A stretch of 6,395 nt of DNA from Chloroflexota bacterium. Its GTDB lineage: Bacteria > Chloroflexota > UBA5177 > JANWHV01. The notes beneath the pieces were generated by a model. It did not search any database and was not told the DNA's origin. It worked only from the letters and a program-made list of their open reading frames with translations. Where the stretch lies: assembly GCA_025450375.1 (NCBI GenBank), contig JANWHO010000031.1, positions 1 through 6,395 of the forward strand, in the 5' to 3' direction. This document shows, in pieces, positions 1-5,854 of the stretch. Numbering within the stretch: position 1 is the first letter of the stretch; every line of letters begins with the position of its first letter. The translations under genes and the position numbers were made by a program.

Positions 1-497
1 TAGGTGCCGCCCGCCGCGGCTTGCAGCAAGACCCGTGGATTCCGTCCTTGTTGGTCCGTGATTACGATCCGGCTGGCCGCCATGTTGATGTTGAGCCCTT
101 CGATGGTACCGGAGGTGACGAACTGCCAGGCCAGATATTGGCCATCGGGCGATGGCCACACATCGTATACGTCCTCGCCCGCCTTGATCGGCGGTGTGAT
201 CGGTTGACGATGCCCGTAGATGTCCCCCAGCATATAGCCGTTGTCATAATAGGTAAATTCCCAGCCGGCATAGCGGGGCCGCTTGAAGGCCGAGGGACTG
301 GGGGACAGGTTGGCCAGGCCCACCGGTCCCCCTCCAGAGGCGGGAATAAGCACCACCTGCTGGCCGTCATCATAGACGATCGAATGGTCCAGGGCGCCGA
401 AACTGGTCCGCGAGCGCGACTCGGCCTGACTGGGAAGCGCCTGCCCGATCAGGAGAGCGCCGGCGGCCAGCGCGATCAGCAGACCACGCCGGATCAT
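1..497 (-). CDS. Exported TolB/WD40-like beta-propeller protein, C-terminus beyond window
   Basis: The frame is open from ATG at 497 to the left edge, giving 165 codons and no stop, so the C-terminus is missing. Residues 1-25 form a Sec signal peptide: MIRR, a hydrophobic stretch (LLIALAAGALLIG), then a PSQA-ES signal-peptidase I type site. The mature part begins with a short Ser/Arg/Thr-rich stretch. It then shows beta-strand patterns such as HSIVYDDGQQVVLIPASGG (38-56), and DVWPSPDGQYLAWQF (112-126), which resembles the TolB/PD40 repeat (P-x-W-S-P-D-G-x-x-[IL]-A-F). A second strand motif, RIVITDQQGRNPRVLL, lies near 143-158. The likely role is an extracytoplasmic propeller that binds a partner or ligand; no enzyme signature is visible. 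Its ATG overlaps the stop of the PurD-like gene (ATGA, 494-497), so it is probably translationally coupled to it. The reading frame and signal peptide are clear. The TolB-like assignment rests on one good repeat. Confidence 0.75.
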   Translation of the reverse strand, partial: MIRRGLLIALAAGALLIGQALPSQAESRSRTSFGALDHSIVYDDGQQVVLIPASGGGPVGLANLSPSPSAFKRPRYAGWEFTYYDNGYMLGDIYGHRQPITPPIKAGEDVYDVWPSPDGQYLAWQFVTSGTIEGLNINMAASRIVITDQQGRNPRVLLQAAAGGT

Positions 498-1915
498 CGC
501 CCACCGCCCATCGGTTCCTCGCCGATATCGCTCCGGCTCCAACAGCCGGTGAAGGAAATGCGGCCAACCGCGCGGTAGGCATTCTGGCGCGCTTCCGCCA
601 GGGTCTTCCCCTGTCCCACCACGGTGAGCACCCGGCCATCGGCGGTGATCACCTGGCTATAGGGGTCGCGGGAGACCCGCGTCGCCTGGGCATCGAGTTG
701 TTTGGAGCGGGAGCGGGAGGGAATCAACCAGGAGGAGATACCACCTGGCCGGCCCAGCCGCCCGGTGGACGCCCGATCGTAGGCGGGTGTGATCAGGCCC
801 ACCGGTTTCTGATAGGGATCGCGAGTCCCGTTATGGAAGATCGTGGTCGAGTTCCCGGCCTCGCTCAGGCCGAGGATGCCATACCCTGTCTCGACCTCAT
901 TGGGGTAGCCTTCGGAGGCCACCACCACTCCGCAGGTGACTTCGTTCGACCATTTGAATGGGGCCAGATCGTTTAACGCCCGATCAAGCACGGCGTCGGC
1001 CACGATATAGAGATCATCCTGCCAACGGGGGAGAATGGCCTGGGCCTCGGGGTCGGCGAATCGGGTCTTGAAGCTCAGGGCTATTGGGCCGCCTCTGGTC
1101 AGCATCACGCGAACGGTAAGCACTCCCATATACGGCGTTCCCTCGGCGGCCAGCCCAGCCAGCAGCGGGCGGACGATCCGGTCCACCACCTCCTCGCTAG
1201 GGTCGCTCGCGCCTCGAACCGGGGAGATCACCCCCATGCCGGGAGTAATTGACGCGTCGCTCATGCCCTCCGCGTTGGGATAGACAAAGGCGGTGCCGAG
1301 CACTCGCGTGGTTTCGCCGTCCGTCACCACCAGCACCGAGCATTCCTCGCCATCCACGTAGCCTTCGATCAGCACCGAGCTGGTGGGACCGCGCCGAGCC
1401 GGCGCCAGGACGGCCCGAACCGCCTCCCCTGCCGCCACCTGATGCCGCGCGACCACCACGTTGGTGGGAGAGTCTATCTGGCTGCTCTTGATCACCAGGG
1501 GACAGGTAGCCGTGGCCAGGTAGCCCTCGGCTTCGTCGAGCCGGTGAAATAGGCGACCGGGCGGGGTGGGGATGCCGTGACGTTCCAGAAAACCCTTGGC
1601 CCAGCCCTTGTCGCTCTCCAGGCGCGCGGCGCCCTGGGTCGGCCCAAACACCCGGAGACCCTGGGACTGAAACACATCGACCGCGCCAAAGGCCAGGGCC
1701 ACGGGGTGGTTGACAATCGTGAGATCGATCTGATTTTCCCTGGCCCACTCGGCCAGGCCCTCCGGATCGGTGGCAGGGATGTTCACGTTCGCCCCCACCA
1801 GGTGGCTGCCGTAATTGCCGGGAGCCGTATAGGCGGTGGTCACGGCCAGGCTCTTGGCCAATTTCCAGGTCACCGCGTGGTCCGCCCCGCCGCCGCCAAT
1901 CACCAGCGCCTTCAC
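494..1915 (-). CDS. purD: Divergent PurD-family (GAR synthetase-like) ATP-grasp protein, signature motifs lost
   Basis: The 473-residue product aligns end to end with phosphoribosylamine-glycine ligase, the second step of de novo purine synthesis. Visible landmarks are MKALVIGGGGADHA (1-14), APGNYG (31-36), IFGPT-like VFGPTQGAARLE (89-100), VIK (141-143), IEGYVDGEE (183-191), GMGVISP (226-232), RFADPE (285-290), the FHNGT strand (360-364), GRVLTVVGQG (427-436) and the C-terminal RSDIG (461-465). Key motifs differ from the family: REHA is ADHA, GPExPL is NHPVAL (69-74), the ADGLAAGKGV loop is SSQIDSPTNVV (144-154), QDxKR is FVYPN, NTGGMG is ITPGMG, and the Mg-binding EFN is SFK (281-283). About 50 extra residues (roughly 366-418) explain most of the excess over the usual 420-430. 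The start is GTG, four bases after the guaA stop, with a weak GGGA inside the guaA end. The fold and open frame are sure; GAR synthetase activity is doubtful. Confidence 0.85.
   Translation of the reverse strand: MKALVIGGGGADHAVTWKLAKSLAVTTAYTAPGNYGSHLVGANVNIPATDPEGLAEWARENQIDLTIVNHPVALAFGAVDVFQSQGLRVFGPTQGAARLESDKGWAKGFLERHGIPTPPGRLFHRLDEAEGYLATATCPLVIKSSQIDSPTNVVVARHQVAAGEAVRAVLAPARRGPTSSVLIEGYVDGEECSVLVVTDGETTRVLGTAFVYPNAEGMSDASITPGMGVISPVRGASDPSEEVVDRIVRPLLAGLAAEGTPYMGVLTVRVMLTRGGPIALSFKTRFADPEAQAILPRWQDDLYIVADAVLDRALNDLAPFKWSNEVTCGVVVASEGYPNEVETGYGILGLSEAGNSTTIFHNGTRDPYQKPVGLITPAYDRASTGRLGRPGGISSWLIPSRSRSKQLDAQATRVSRDPYSQVITADGRVLTVVGQGKTLAEARQNAYRAVGRISFTGCWSRSDIGEEPMGGGR
659..823 (-). 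repeat. 12-bp near-direct repeats bounding the extra segment of the PurD-like gene
   Basis: On the minus strand CGCGATCCCTAT (823 to 812) and CGCGACCCCTAT (670 to 659) match at 11 of 12 positions. Both encode Arg-Asp-Pro-Tyr, residues 365-368 and 416-419 of the PurD-like protein. The period is 153 bp, exactly 51 codons, close to the number of residues the protein has in excess of ordinary PurD at this point. The segment between them includes an Arg/Ser-rich tract (RSRSK, 401-405) made from short purine-rich repeats. This looks like an in-frame insertion or duplication; the origin is inference. Confidence 0.5.
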
Positions 1916-1919
1916 GAGT

Positions 1920-3494
1920 TTATTCCCATTCGATTGTCGCGGGCGGCTTGCTGCTGATGTCGTAGACCACCCGGTTGATCGCGGGGATCTCGTTCACCAG
2001 GCGGTTCGAGATTCGTTCAAGGAGATCGTAGGGGAGGCGGGCCCAATCCGCGGTCATGGCGTCGTCGCTGGTCACCGCGCGGATCGCCAGGACATTCGCG
2101 TAGGTGCGCCCATCACCCATCACCCCCACGCTTTTAAGAGGGGTCAGGACGGCGAACGACTGCCAGATCTCGCGGTACAGCCCGGCCCGCTTGATCTCGG
2201 AGACCACGATGTGATCGGCCTCGCGGAGCACGCGCAGCTGCTCCTCCGTCACCTCGCCCAGGATGCGGACGGCCAGGCCGGGACCAGGGAAGGGCTGACG
2301 GTGGATCATGCCCTCCGGCAGCCCCAGGGCCAGACCTACCTTCCGGACTTCATCCTTGAAAAGGTAGCGGAGCGGCTCGATCAGCTCGAAGGGCATGTCT
2401 TCGGGGAGCCCGCCCACGTTGTGGTGGGTTTTGATGCGGGCCGCGTTTCCGGTCTCGTGGCTGCTGCTCTCGATCACATCGGGATACAGTGTACCCTGGG
2501 CCAGGAACCGCACCTCGCCGAATTCCTGGCGCACTCTCGCCGCCTCCGCCTGGAACACCTCCACGAAGGTCCGGCCGATAATCTTCCGCTTCGTCTCGGG
2601 GTCTTCCACCCCAGCCAGGGCGGTGAGGAATCGCTCGCGGGCGTCGGCATGCTCGACCCGGATGTGCAGGTCGCGGCCGAACACCGCCAGGAGTTGGGTT
2701 CCCTCATCTTTCCGCATCAGTCCGTTGTCTACGAACACGCAGATCAGGCGATCGCCGATCGCCCGTGCAATCAGAGTGGCGGCCACCGCGCTATCCACGC
2801 CGCCGCTCAGGGCGCACAGCACCCGTCCCTCCTCGCCTACCTGCTCGCGGATTCGAGCCACCGCCTCCTCGATGACGTTGTTCGGGGTCCAGTCGCCCCG
2901 GCATCTACAGATATCGCGAACAAAGTTCCGGAGCATCTGGGCGCCCTGGGGAGTATGGGCGACCTCCGGGTGAAACTGCACCCCAATCTGCCCAAGATCG
3001 TTGGCGATTGCCGCCACGGGGGTCGTCTCGGTCCGCCCGATCAGGCGGAAGCCGGGCGGCAAGGCGCCCACCGAATCGCCGTGGCTCATCCAGACCTTGT
3101 TGCGTGCGGACAAGCCGGCGAAGATCGGGTGCGTATCGACCCGCTCCACCTCGGCCGGGCCATACTCCCGCTGCTCGCTGCCGATAATCGAGCCACCCAG
3201 TTGATGGGCCAGCAGATGCATCCCGTAGCAAATCCCCAGCACGGGCACGCCGCTCTGGAAGAGTTCCGGCGGGGCCAGCGGCGCGCCCGGCTCGTATACG
3301 CTGCACGGGCCGCCCGAGAGGACGAAGCCGCGTGGGTGCAGCGCGGCGATCCGCTCCCATGGGGTGGTGGCGGGCAACAATTCACAGTAGACGTTAGCTT
3401 CGCGGATGCGGCGGGCGATCAGGCGGCTATATTGAGCGCCAAAGTCGAGAATAACGATAGTTTCGCGACTGGCGGGGTGGTTAAGGGTAGTCAT
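1920..3494 (-). CDS. guaA: GMP synthase (glutamine-hydrolysing)
   Basis: This 524-residue cytoplasmic enzyme converts XMP, ATP and glutamine to GMP, and its length is normal. The N-terminal class I glutamine amidotransferase domain starts with [20 protein letters not shown]. It has the nucleophile Cys89 in GICYGMH and the His175/Glu177 pair in QFHPEV. The ATP-pyrophosphatase domain has the PP-loop LSGGVDS (229-235). The C-terminal dimerisation/XMP domain has [24 protein letters not shown] and the family-typical end IEWE. All catalytic residues are present, so the enzyme should be active. The ATG at 3494 is preceded by GGGAG. It is the first gene of the leftward run and the PurD-like gene follows after 4 bases, so the two are probably co-transcribed. 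Codon use is strongly GC-biased like its neighbour. Confidence 0.97.
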   Translation of the reverse strand: MTTLNHPASRETIVILDFGAQYSRLIARRIREANVYCELLPATTPWERIAALHPRGFVLSGGPCSVYEPGAPLAPPELFQSGVPVLGICYGMHLLAHQLGGSIIGSEQREYGPAEVERVDTHPIFAGLSARNKVWMSHGDSVGALPPGFRLIGRTETTPVAAIANDLGQIGVQFHPEVAHTPQGAQMLRNFVRDICRCRGDWTPNNVIEEAVARIREQVGEEGRVLCALSGGVDSAVAATLIARAIGDRLICVFVDNGLMRKDEGTQLLAVFGRDLHIRVEHADARERFLTALAGVEDPETKRKIIGRTFVEVFQAEAARVRQEFGEVRFLAQGTLYPDVIESSSHETGNAARIKTHHNVGGLPEDMPFELIEPLRYLFKDEVRKVGLALGLPEGMIHRQPFPGPGLAVRILGEVTEEQLRVLREADHIVVSEIKRAGLYREIWQSFAVLTPLKSVGVMGDGRTYANVLAIRAVTSDDAMTADWARLPYDLLERISNRLVNEIPAINRVVYDISSKPPATIEWE

Positions 3495-3498
3495 CAGT

Positions 3499-3503
3499 CT
3501 CCC
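3499..3503 (-). promoter_or_regulatory. Ribosome binding site of guaA
   Basis: GGGAG on the minus strand sits 4 bases before the ATG at 3494 and supports that start. Confidence 0.6.
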
Positions 3504-3532
3504 GGCTGGCGGCTGAACAGAGGCGACCAGTA

Positions 3533-3565
3533 CTGTATTCTAGGGTACAGAGTTTGGCCTCGGTT
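3533..3565 (-). promoter_or_regulatory. Possible guaA promoter with inverted repeat CTGTA-N8-TACAG
   Basis: On the minus strand TAGAAT (3542 to 3537) matches the -10 consensus at 5 of 6 positions. It is placed about 42 bases before the guaA start. The hexamer 17 bp further upstream (AACCGA, 3565 to 3560) is a poor -35. The -10 lies inside a 5-bp inverted repeat, CTGTA (3533-3537) and TACAG (3546-3550), with an 8-base spacer, a possible operator. The repeat is short and could be chance. The region lies between the divergent guaA and methyltransferase genes and may serve both. No purine riboswitch fits in the short leader. Confidence 0.3.
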
Positions 3566-4314
3566 TGTGCGCGGGATGGTGGCCGGGAGATGACACTGAT
3601 GCCGGGGTGGACATGGCACGCTGGCAGCGGGCGGTAAGACTGCTGCCGCCGGACGGCAAGGTGCTCGACGTGGGGTGTGCCTTTGGCTACGGCACCCGGC
3701 TGATTGCCCGTACCCACGAGGTCCAGGGGGTGGATGCCTCGCCTGCGTTCATCGCGCGAGCCCGCCGAGCGGCGCCATCCATTCCTTTTACGCTGGCGCC
3801 GGCCGAGGCGCTGCCCTTTCCGGACCGCTCGTTTGACGCCGTGGTGCTGCTCGACGTGCTGGAGCATGTGGCGCGCGAGGGGCCGGTGCTGGCCGAGGTC
3901 CATCGGGTGCTGCGGCCTGGTGGGGCGCTGATCCTCAGCGTGCCGCACAAGGGGGCGCTGGCCTGGCTTGATTCGCTCAACCTATGGGACTGGCTGGCCG
4001 GCGGCGGCTCGCATCCACCCGAGGAGGTGATTCCTGGCGGCTATCCCTACCACCGGCACTATAGCGCCGCCGATCTACGGGCGATGCTCGGCCGCGGGTT
4101 CCGGATCGACCATATCGAATACACCGGGCTGGGAATGGTAGAGTTAGTCAATCTCGGTCTGTTAGCTGTCTGCAAAGGGGTGCTTCGCAGCCAATGGCTG
4201 TATGATCGGCTGGTCTACCTCTACTATGTGGCCTATCCGGCCGAGGACCGCCTACGTTGCGGGCGCGCGTCGTATCACCTGATGCAGCGGGCGGTTCGGC
4301 TGGAATCGAGGTAG
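3565..4314 (+). CDS. Class I SAM-dependent methyltransferase (Methyltransf_11 type)
   Basis: The open frame is 249 codons if counted from TTG at 3565. Motif I is KVLDVGCAFGYG (32-43), with the acidic residue after strand 2 in VQGVDASP (53-60). The AEALPFPDRSFDAVVLLDVLEHV stretch (80-102) is typical of Methyltransf_11 enzymes, and the post-motif region is RVLRPGGALILSVP (114-127). The C-terminal half (PYHRHYSAADLRAML, then an aromatic-rich YLYYVAYPAEDR) probably shapes the substrate site; it gives no clear substrate. No signal peptide or membrane segment is evident. The start is uncertain. TTG 3565 lacks a ribosome binding site. In-frame GTG 3607 and ATG 3613 are alternatives, and ATG 3613 follows a GGGG tract by 5 bases and keeps the helix before motif I. 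The reading WPGDDTDAGVDMARWQ looks like genuine protein, so I kept the long form. It is transcribed divergently from guaA; no functional link is shown. Confidence 0.88.
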   Translation: MCAGWWPGDDTDAGVDMARWQRAVRLLPPDGKVLDVGCAFGYGTRLIARTHEVQGVDASPAFIARARRAAPSIPFTLAPAEALPFPDRSFDAVVLLDVLEHVAREGPVLAEVHRVLRPGGALILSVPHKGALAWLDSLNLWDWLAGGGSHPPEEVIPGGYPYHRHYSAADLRAMLGRGFRIDHIEYTGLGMVELVNLGLLAVCKGVLRSQWLYDRLVYLYYVAYPAEDRLRCGRASYHLMQRAVRLESR

Positions 4315-4357
4315 GTAGATCATTCCGAACTCTAACTCTAGTTTATCGATAGTACTG

Positions 4358-4386
4358 TTGACCACGAGGGGGTTTTGGCTTACGCT
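4358..4386 (+). promoter_or_regulatory. Sigma70-like promoter of the toxin-antitoxin cassette
   Basis: TTGACC (4358-4363, 5 of 6) is followed after exactly 17 bases by TACGCT (4381-4386), which keeps the conserved TA...T positions. Transcription would start near 4393 and leave a leader of about 27 bases before the antitoxin ATG. The surrounding stretch is clearly more AT-rich than the methyltransferase gene before it. Confidence 0.45.
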
Positions 4387-4390
4387 TATT

Positions 4391-4412
4391 GCAAGGAAAT
4401 TAGGCAAGGAAA
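4391..4412 (+). repeat. Direct repeat GCAAGGAAA x2 in the antitoxin leader
   Basis: GCAAGGAAA occurs at 4391-4399 and again at 4404-4412, a 13-base period, directly after the predicted -10. The second copy supplies the AGGA ribosome binding site (4407-4410), 9 bases before the ATG at 4420. It could be an operator half-site pair for the antitoxin or only a duplicated ribosome-binding segment. Confidence 0.5.
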
Positions 4413-4419
4413 AAGAGTA

Positions 4420-4647
4420 ATGGCAACGGTGACAAGTAAGCGTCAGGTAACACTTCCGAAGCAAGTTACGGATGCATTGGGTCTTGAGCCTGGAAGCCGC
4501 GTAGATTTTGACGTGCACGACGACGGTGAAGTGGTTATGCGCAAGCATGTATCTCGCGAAACAATCGACCAATGGCATGGATATCTGCGTGGGAAAATGC
4601 CGTTGCCCAGCACGGATGAGTTGATGGATGAATTACGCGGCGAATGA
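4420..4647 (+). CDS. AbrB/MazE-type (SpoVT-AbrB domain) antitoxin of a VapBC-like pair
   Basis: The product has 75 residues. An AbrB-like swapped-hairpin DNA-binding domain is visible at about 2-45, with ATVTSKRQVTLPKQV followed by DALGLEPGSRVDFDV and a closing GEVVMRK strand. The C-terminal part (about 46-75, ending in PSTDELMDELRGE) is acidic and amphipathic, as expected for the tail that wraps and neutralises the toxin. The start at 4420 is preferred over an upstream in-frame TTG at 4375: it has AGGA upstream and the family domain begins right there. Its stop overlaps the toxin start (ATGA at 4644-4647), the usual coupling that keeps antitoxin in excess. Antitoxins of this type normally repress their own promoter. 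Base composition is lower in GC than guaA and the PurD-like gene, suggesting horizontal acquisition. Confidence 0.88.
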   Translation: MATVTSKRQVTLPKQVTDALGLEPGSRVDFDVHDDGEVVMRKHVSRETIDQWHGYLRGKMPLPSTDELMDELRGE

Positions 4648-5123
4648 CCACGGCAATAGACACCAATGTGTTGCTGGACATCGTATCAGGCGATGCAGCT
4701 TTTGCTCGGGCGGCCAGTGATGCTATCTATGGGGCCCTCGTCGCGGGTGTAGTGGTGATTTGCCCAGTGGTGTATGCGGAGCTTTCGGTCGCGTTTCTTC
4801 ATGATGCCGACGGCTTGGAGCAGTTTCTGCAACAACTTGGGGTTCGGGTGGACGTGTTTTCGCCTGCCGCTTTGCATCTGGCGGCGGAGGCGTGGTCAGT
4901 CTATCTTGGCACACGGGGCCAACGGGCACAGTGTCCCCACTGTGGGCATCGCTTCGATATTGCCTGTCCATCATGCAACTCCCGCGTCTCGTGGCGACAG
5001 CGAGTCATGCCCGATTTCATGGTAGGAGGGCACGCTCTATCCAAGGCTAGCGCATTACTCACCCGTGATCCGCGTCGTTACACTACCTACTTTCCAGAAC
5101 TGACTCTACGCAGCCCAGCTTAA
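4644..5123 (+). CDS. vapC: VapC-family PIN-domain RNase toxin with a zinc-ribbon-like insertion
   Basis: The product has 159 residues and is cytoplasmic. The PIN-domain acids are all visible: Asp6 in AIDTNVLLD, Glu46 in VVYAELS, Asp124 in MPDFMVGGHAL and Asp142 in LLTRDPRRY. A Mg2+-dependent endoribonuclease is therefore expected, acting on tRNA or rRNA in known VapC proteins; the target cannot be read from the sequence. Between the helix ending YLGTRG (87-92) and the MPDF motif, many VapC toxins have only a few residues. Here a Cys4 segment, CPHCGHRFDIACPSCN (97-112), with Cys97, 100, 108 and 111, forms a plausible zinc ribbon. The gene overlaps the antitoxin by 4 bases. It is longer than the typical 125-140 residues because of the insertion. 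The identification as a PIN toxin is firm; zinc binding is inferred from cysteine spacing. Confidence 0.92.
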   Translation: MTTAIDTNVLLDIVSGDAAFARAASDAIYGALVAGVVVICPVVYAELSVAFLHDADGLEQFLQQLGVRVDVFSPAALHLAAEAWSVYLGTRGQRAQCPHCGHRFDIACPSCNSRVSWRQRVMPDFMVGGHALSKASALLTRDPRRYTTYFPELTLRSPA

Positions 5124-5131
5124 CCGCTGGG
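5114..5131 (+). terminator. Hairpin across the vapC stop codon, possible weak terminator
   Basis: CCCAGC (5114-5119) and GCTGGG (5126-5131) form a perfect 6-bp stem with a 6-base loop that includes the TAA stop. No T-run follows, so factor-independent termination would be poor. It may only protect the 3' end of the transcript. Confidence 0.3.
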
Positions 5132-5203
5132 AAGGGGTGTCAAGGTTGCCGCTCCGCGCTATTGCTCAAGATGCATGCGGAACCGGCGAGGGATAGCGCG
5201 GCT

Positions 5204-5221
5204 GCCCTGAAAGGGCGCCCT
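5204..5221. repeat. Alternating complementary segments GCCCT / AGGGC / GCCCT
   Basis: In the gene-free stretch 5132-5351, GCCCT (5204-5208) can pair with AGGGC (5212-5216) around a GAA loop. The same AGGGC is also half of the perfect 10-bp palindrome AGGGCGCCCT (5212-5221). Two mutually exclusive foldings are therefore possible. No T-tract follows, and no open frame with a coding look covers this stretch on either strand. Confidence 0.35.
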
Positions 5222-5277
5222 CTCCCGATTTCCCGAGGTTTTCGTTACCTTCCCCCGGTTGCCCTCTGATATGCGGC

Positions 5278-5283
5278 TATACT
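5278..5283 (+). promoter_or_regulatory. Possible -10 element for the YdcZ-like gene
   Basis: TATACT matches the -10 consensus at 5 of 6 positions and lies about 90 bases before the preferred start at 5373. No good -35 sits 16-18 bases upstream; TTGCCC at 5259-5264 is too close. Low certainty. Confidence 0.3.
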
Positions 5284-5322
5284 GGGGGCTGGTTGCTCGC
5301 ACTCCCAAACTATCCGAGGCAA

Positions 5323-5351
5323 GGCATGCGCTCTGAGTTCGGTCGCGTGCC
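5323..5351 (+). promoter_or_regulatory. Leader hairpin just upstream of the YdcZ-like ribosome binding site
   Basis: GGCATGCG (5323-5330) pairs with CGCGTGCC (5344-5351) over 8 bp including one G-U pair, around a 13-base loop. It would lie in the 5' leader if transcription starts near 5290, ending 11 bases before the ribosome binding site. A role in stability or translation control is possible but unproven. Confidence 0.35.
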
Positions 5352-5362
5352 ATGAAATACCG

Positions 5363-5368
5363 AGGAGG
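5363..5368 (+). promoter_or_regulatory. Strong ribosome binding site choosing the start at 5373
   Basis: AGGAGG stands 4 bases before the ATG at 5373. The in-frame ATG at 5352 has no such site and would add seven residues (MKYRGGS) encoded by the ribosome binding site itself, so 5373 is preferred. Confidence 0.75.
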
Positions 5369-5372
5369 CTCG

Positions 5373-5816
5373 ATGATTGTCCTGTATATTTTGGCCGCGC
5401 TGGCGGCCGGGTTCGGTATCCCCGTGCAGGCGGGAGTGAACGGCCGGCTGCGGGAGTCCCTGAGCGATCCAGCCTGGGCGGCGCTGGTCTCCATATCGGT
5501 GTCGTTCGTCTGTCTCGTAATCTATGTGACGGCGCGCCGATTGCCCTCGCCCTTCACCGATCATCCAGGCTCGGTTCCCTGGTGGGGCTGGACCGGCGGT
5601 CTGCTCGGCGCGATATTCGTCCTCGCGGCCTTGGTCTTGACTCCTAAACTTGGGGCTGGGCTTGCCTTTTCCCTCTTTGTCAGCGGCCAGTTAGCGGCTT
5701 CCCTACTGCTCGATCAGTGGGGCATGTTGGGGTTACCCGTCCACCACATCAACCCACAACGGCTTCTGGGGGTGGCCCTCCTGGTGGGCGGGGTGGCGCT
5801 GGTCCGCGCGTTTTGA
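5373..5816 (+). CDS. YdcZ/DUF606-family small membrane protein (DMT superfamily)
   Basis: The product has 147 residues and is almost entirely hydrophobic, with about five membrane segments near residues 2-20, 35-53, 71-90, 95-113 and 131-146. Family hallmarks are PVQAGVNGRLRESL after the first segment, DPAWAALVS at the start of the second, PWWGWTGGLLGAIFVLAA in the third, and SGQLAASLLLDQWGMLGLP running out of the fourth. DUF606/YdcZ proteins are half-size relatives of EamA-type drug/metabolite transporters and probably act as dimers; the substrate is unknown. The length is normal for the family. It has its own leader with a hairpin and a weak -10. The marR promoter begins within 10 bases of its stop, so the downstream regulator seems separately expressed though readthrough is possible. 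Confidence 0.88.
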   Translation: MIVLYILAALAAGFGIPVQAGVNGRLRESLSDPAWAALVSISVSFVCLVIYVTARRLPSPFTDHPGSVPWWGWTGGLLGAIFVLAALVLTPKLGAGLAFSLFVSGQLAASLLLDQWGMLGLPVHHINPQRLLGVALLVGGVALVRAF

Positions 5817-5825
5817 GGCGCGCGG

Positions 5826-5854
5826 TTGACGGCGCGATAGTTTAGTGATAAACT
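5826..5854 (+). promoter_or_regulatory. marR promoter, TTGACG with extended -10
   Basis: TTGACG (5826-5831, 5 of 6) is followed after 17 bases by TAAACT (5849-5854), which is preceded by TGA, an extended -10 (TGn). Transcription would start near 5861, about 23 bases before the ATG at 5884. Confidence 0.6.

Noticed and set aside
21..578. Plus-strand open frame opposite the propeller gene
   Set aside because: The minus strand carries a signal peptide, a TolB-like repeat and an ATGA overlap with the gene before it; the plus-strand translation has no such support.
1197..1748. Minus-strand frame within the PurD-like gene
   Set aside because: It is a shifted frame of the same gene, rich in Arg, Gly and Ser, with no ribosome binding site or family motif.
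494..1915. Reading the PurD-like gene as a decaying pseudogene
   Set aside because: The frame is intact for 473 codons, the changed motifs are substituted without gaps, and structural residues remain, which suggests selection rather than decay. It was kept as a functional but altered gene.
1836..3593. Plus-strand open frame of 585 codons opposite guaA
   Set aside because: It is antisense to a complete guaA with all catalytic motifs. Its translation has no recognisable domain and is rich in His, Gly and Asp as expected from the complement of GC-rich coding DNA.
4375..4419. Upstream TTG start extending the antitoxin by 15 residues
   Set aside because: The AbrB domain begins at the ATG at 4420, which has a ribosome binding site. 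The extension would be read from the promoter -10 and the leader repeat.
5159..5494. Minus-strand open frame across the gap before the YdcZ-like gene
   Set aside because: It overlaps the leader and start of a clear membrane-protein gene on the other strand, shows no domain pattern, and has no convincing ribosome binding site.
5819..5836. CGCGC/GCGCG hairpin after the YdcZ-like gene as a terminator
   Set aside because: The stem is only 5 bp of alternating GC, lacks a T-run, and contains the marR -35 in its loop, so a coincidence is likelier than termination.
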